A stretch of DNA of 64,000 nt from Mastigias papua. Its lineage: Eukaryota > Cnidaria > Scyphozoa > Rhizostomeae > Mastigiidae. The translations under genes and the position numbers were made by a program. This document shows, piece after piece, positions 63,654-64,000 of the stretch (position 1 is its first letter; each line of letters opens with the position of its first letter). Where the stretch lies: positions 10,997,528 to 11,061,527 of the forward strand of contig OZ025278.1 in assembly GCA_964019165.1 (NCBI GenBank). The letters are read 5' to 3'. The notes beneath the pieces were generated by a model. The model was not told the DNA's origin and searched no databases. It worked only from the letters and a program-made list of their open reading frames with translations.

Positions 63654-64000
63654 CTGCGAATTGAAACAATATCAAGATAATGACGATAAACTACACTGCA
63701 AACCTGCAAATAAGAATATAAGATTTTGAAATTAGCTTGCTCATGTTGCTATGCGATGAGATAGTTCCATCAATCAGGGTGCAGGTTCCTAACACTAATC
63801 ATATCCCTTCAGACCCTGCCTATCACAGCCATTTATACAATGTTTTTGGAACATACATGCAAGGGGTTGATTGGCAAACAGTCTGAGTTTAGTTCTCCTT
63901 GGAAATAGAATGAAGCCTGTTACGACAACCTAGTAAGAATATCAGGCTGAAATAGTTCTAATAAATCGAAATCATGCTCATGTTTATAATGTATTTTTGC
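63654..64000. other. UBR5: UBR5 intron at window edge
   Basis: Starts at the acceptor AG 63655-63654. No further exon is seen before the edge; the upstream exon with the rest of the N-terminus is outside the window. Confidence 0.7.

Overview
This window is animal (metazoan) nuclear DNA. It has spliced genes with 36-394 bp coding exons and GT-AG introns, AT-rich intergenic DNA, long (TA)n, (GT)n and (GAT)n microsatellites, and many short DNA-transposon derivatives. Protein divergence from vertebrate orthologues, patchy CpG depletion and the mobile-element mix point to an invertebrate, probably marine, but I cannot name the lineage. I see no bacterial operons, CRISPR array, tRNA or intact rRNA gene.

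All three genes recognised lie on the minus strand. (1) Prolyl endopeptidase PREP is complete at 27329-5273. It has 20 coding exons that rebuild a 712-residue protein with the Ser556/Asp643/His682 triad; one intron uses a GC donor. (2) A small uncharacterised gene at 32892-29586 has four phase-compatible exons, giving a predicted 196-residue protein with one membrane segment. (3) The HECT ubiquitin ligase UBR5 runs from beyond the right edge (first exon in the window 63653-63423) to its stop at 35482. Its 37 exons encode the last 2251 residues, including the propeller region, UBR box, MLLE domain and HECT domain with catalytic Cys. The UBA-containing N-terminus lies outside the window.

Layout: 1-5.27 kb, intergenic, a pile-up of one MITE family plus a (TA)n cruciform. 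5.27-27.33 kb, PREP, whose introns hold Harbinger, pogo-like and other MITEs, a 5S-derived SINE, a tRNA-derived SINE, a roughly 475-bp GT array and a hammerhead-like palindrome between TA arrays. 27.33-29.58 kb, intergenic, with a hAT MITE. 29.59-32.89 kb, the small gene, in strongly CpG-depleted DNA. 32.89-35.48 kb, intergenic. 35.48-64 kb, UBR5, whose introns hold LINE 3' ends, a second hammerhead-like unit, a three-copy dispersed repeat, a homopurine tract and a 21-bp minisatellite.

The genes have no evident shared pathway. PREP is a cytosolic oligopeptidase and UBR5 a nuclear/cytosolic ubiquitin ligase. The most unusual material is in the repeats: several MITE families reiterate a motif from their own terminal repeat internally, and between related families the terminal and internal motifs change together. 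The paired CUGAUGA...GAAAC units next to TA arrays are the other signal worth testing. All exon joins were made by eye from reading frame, splice dinucleotides and remembered similarity to human proteins; no alignment software was run.
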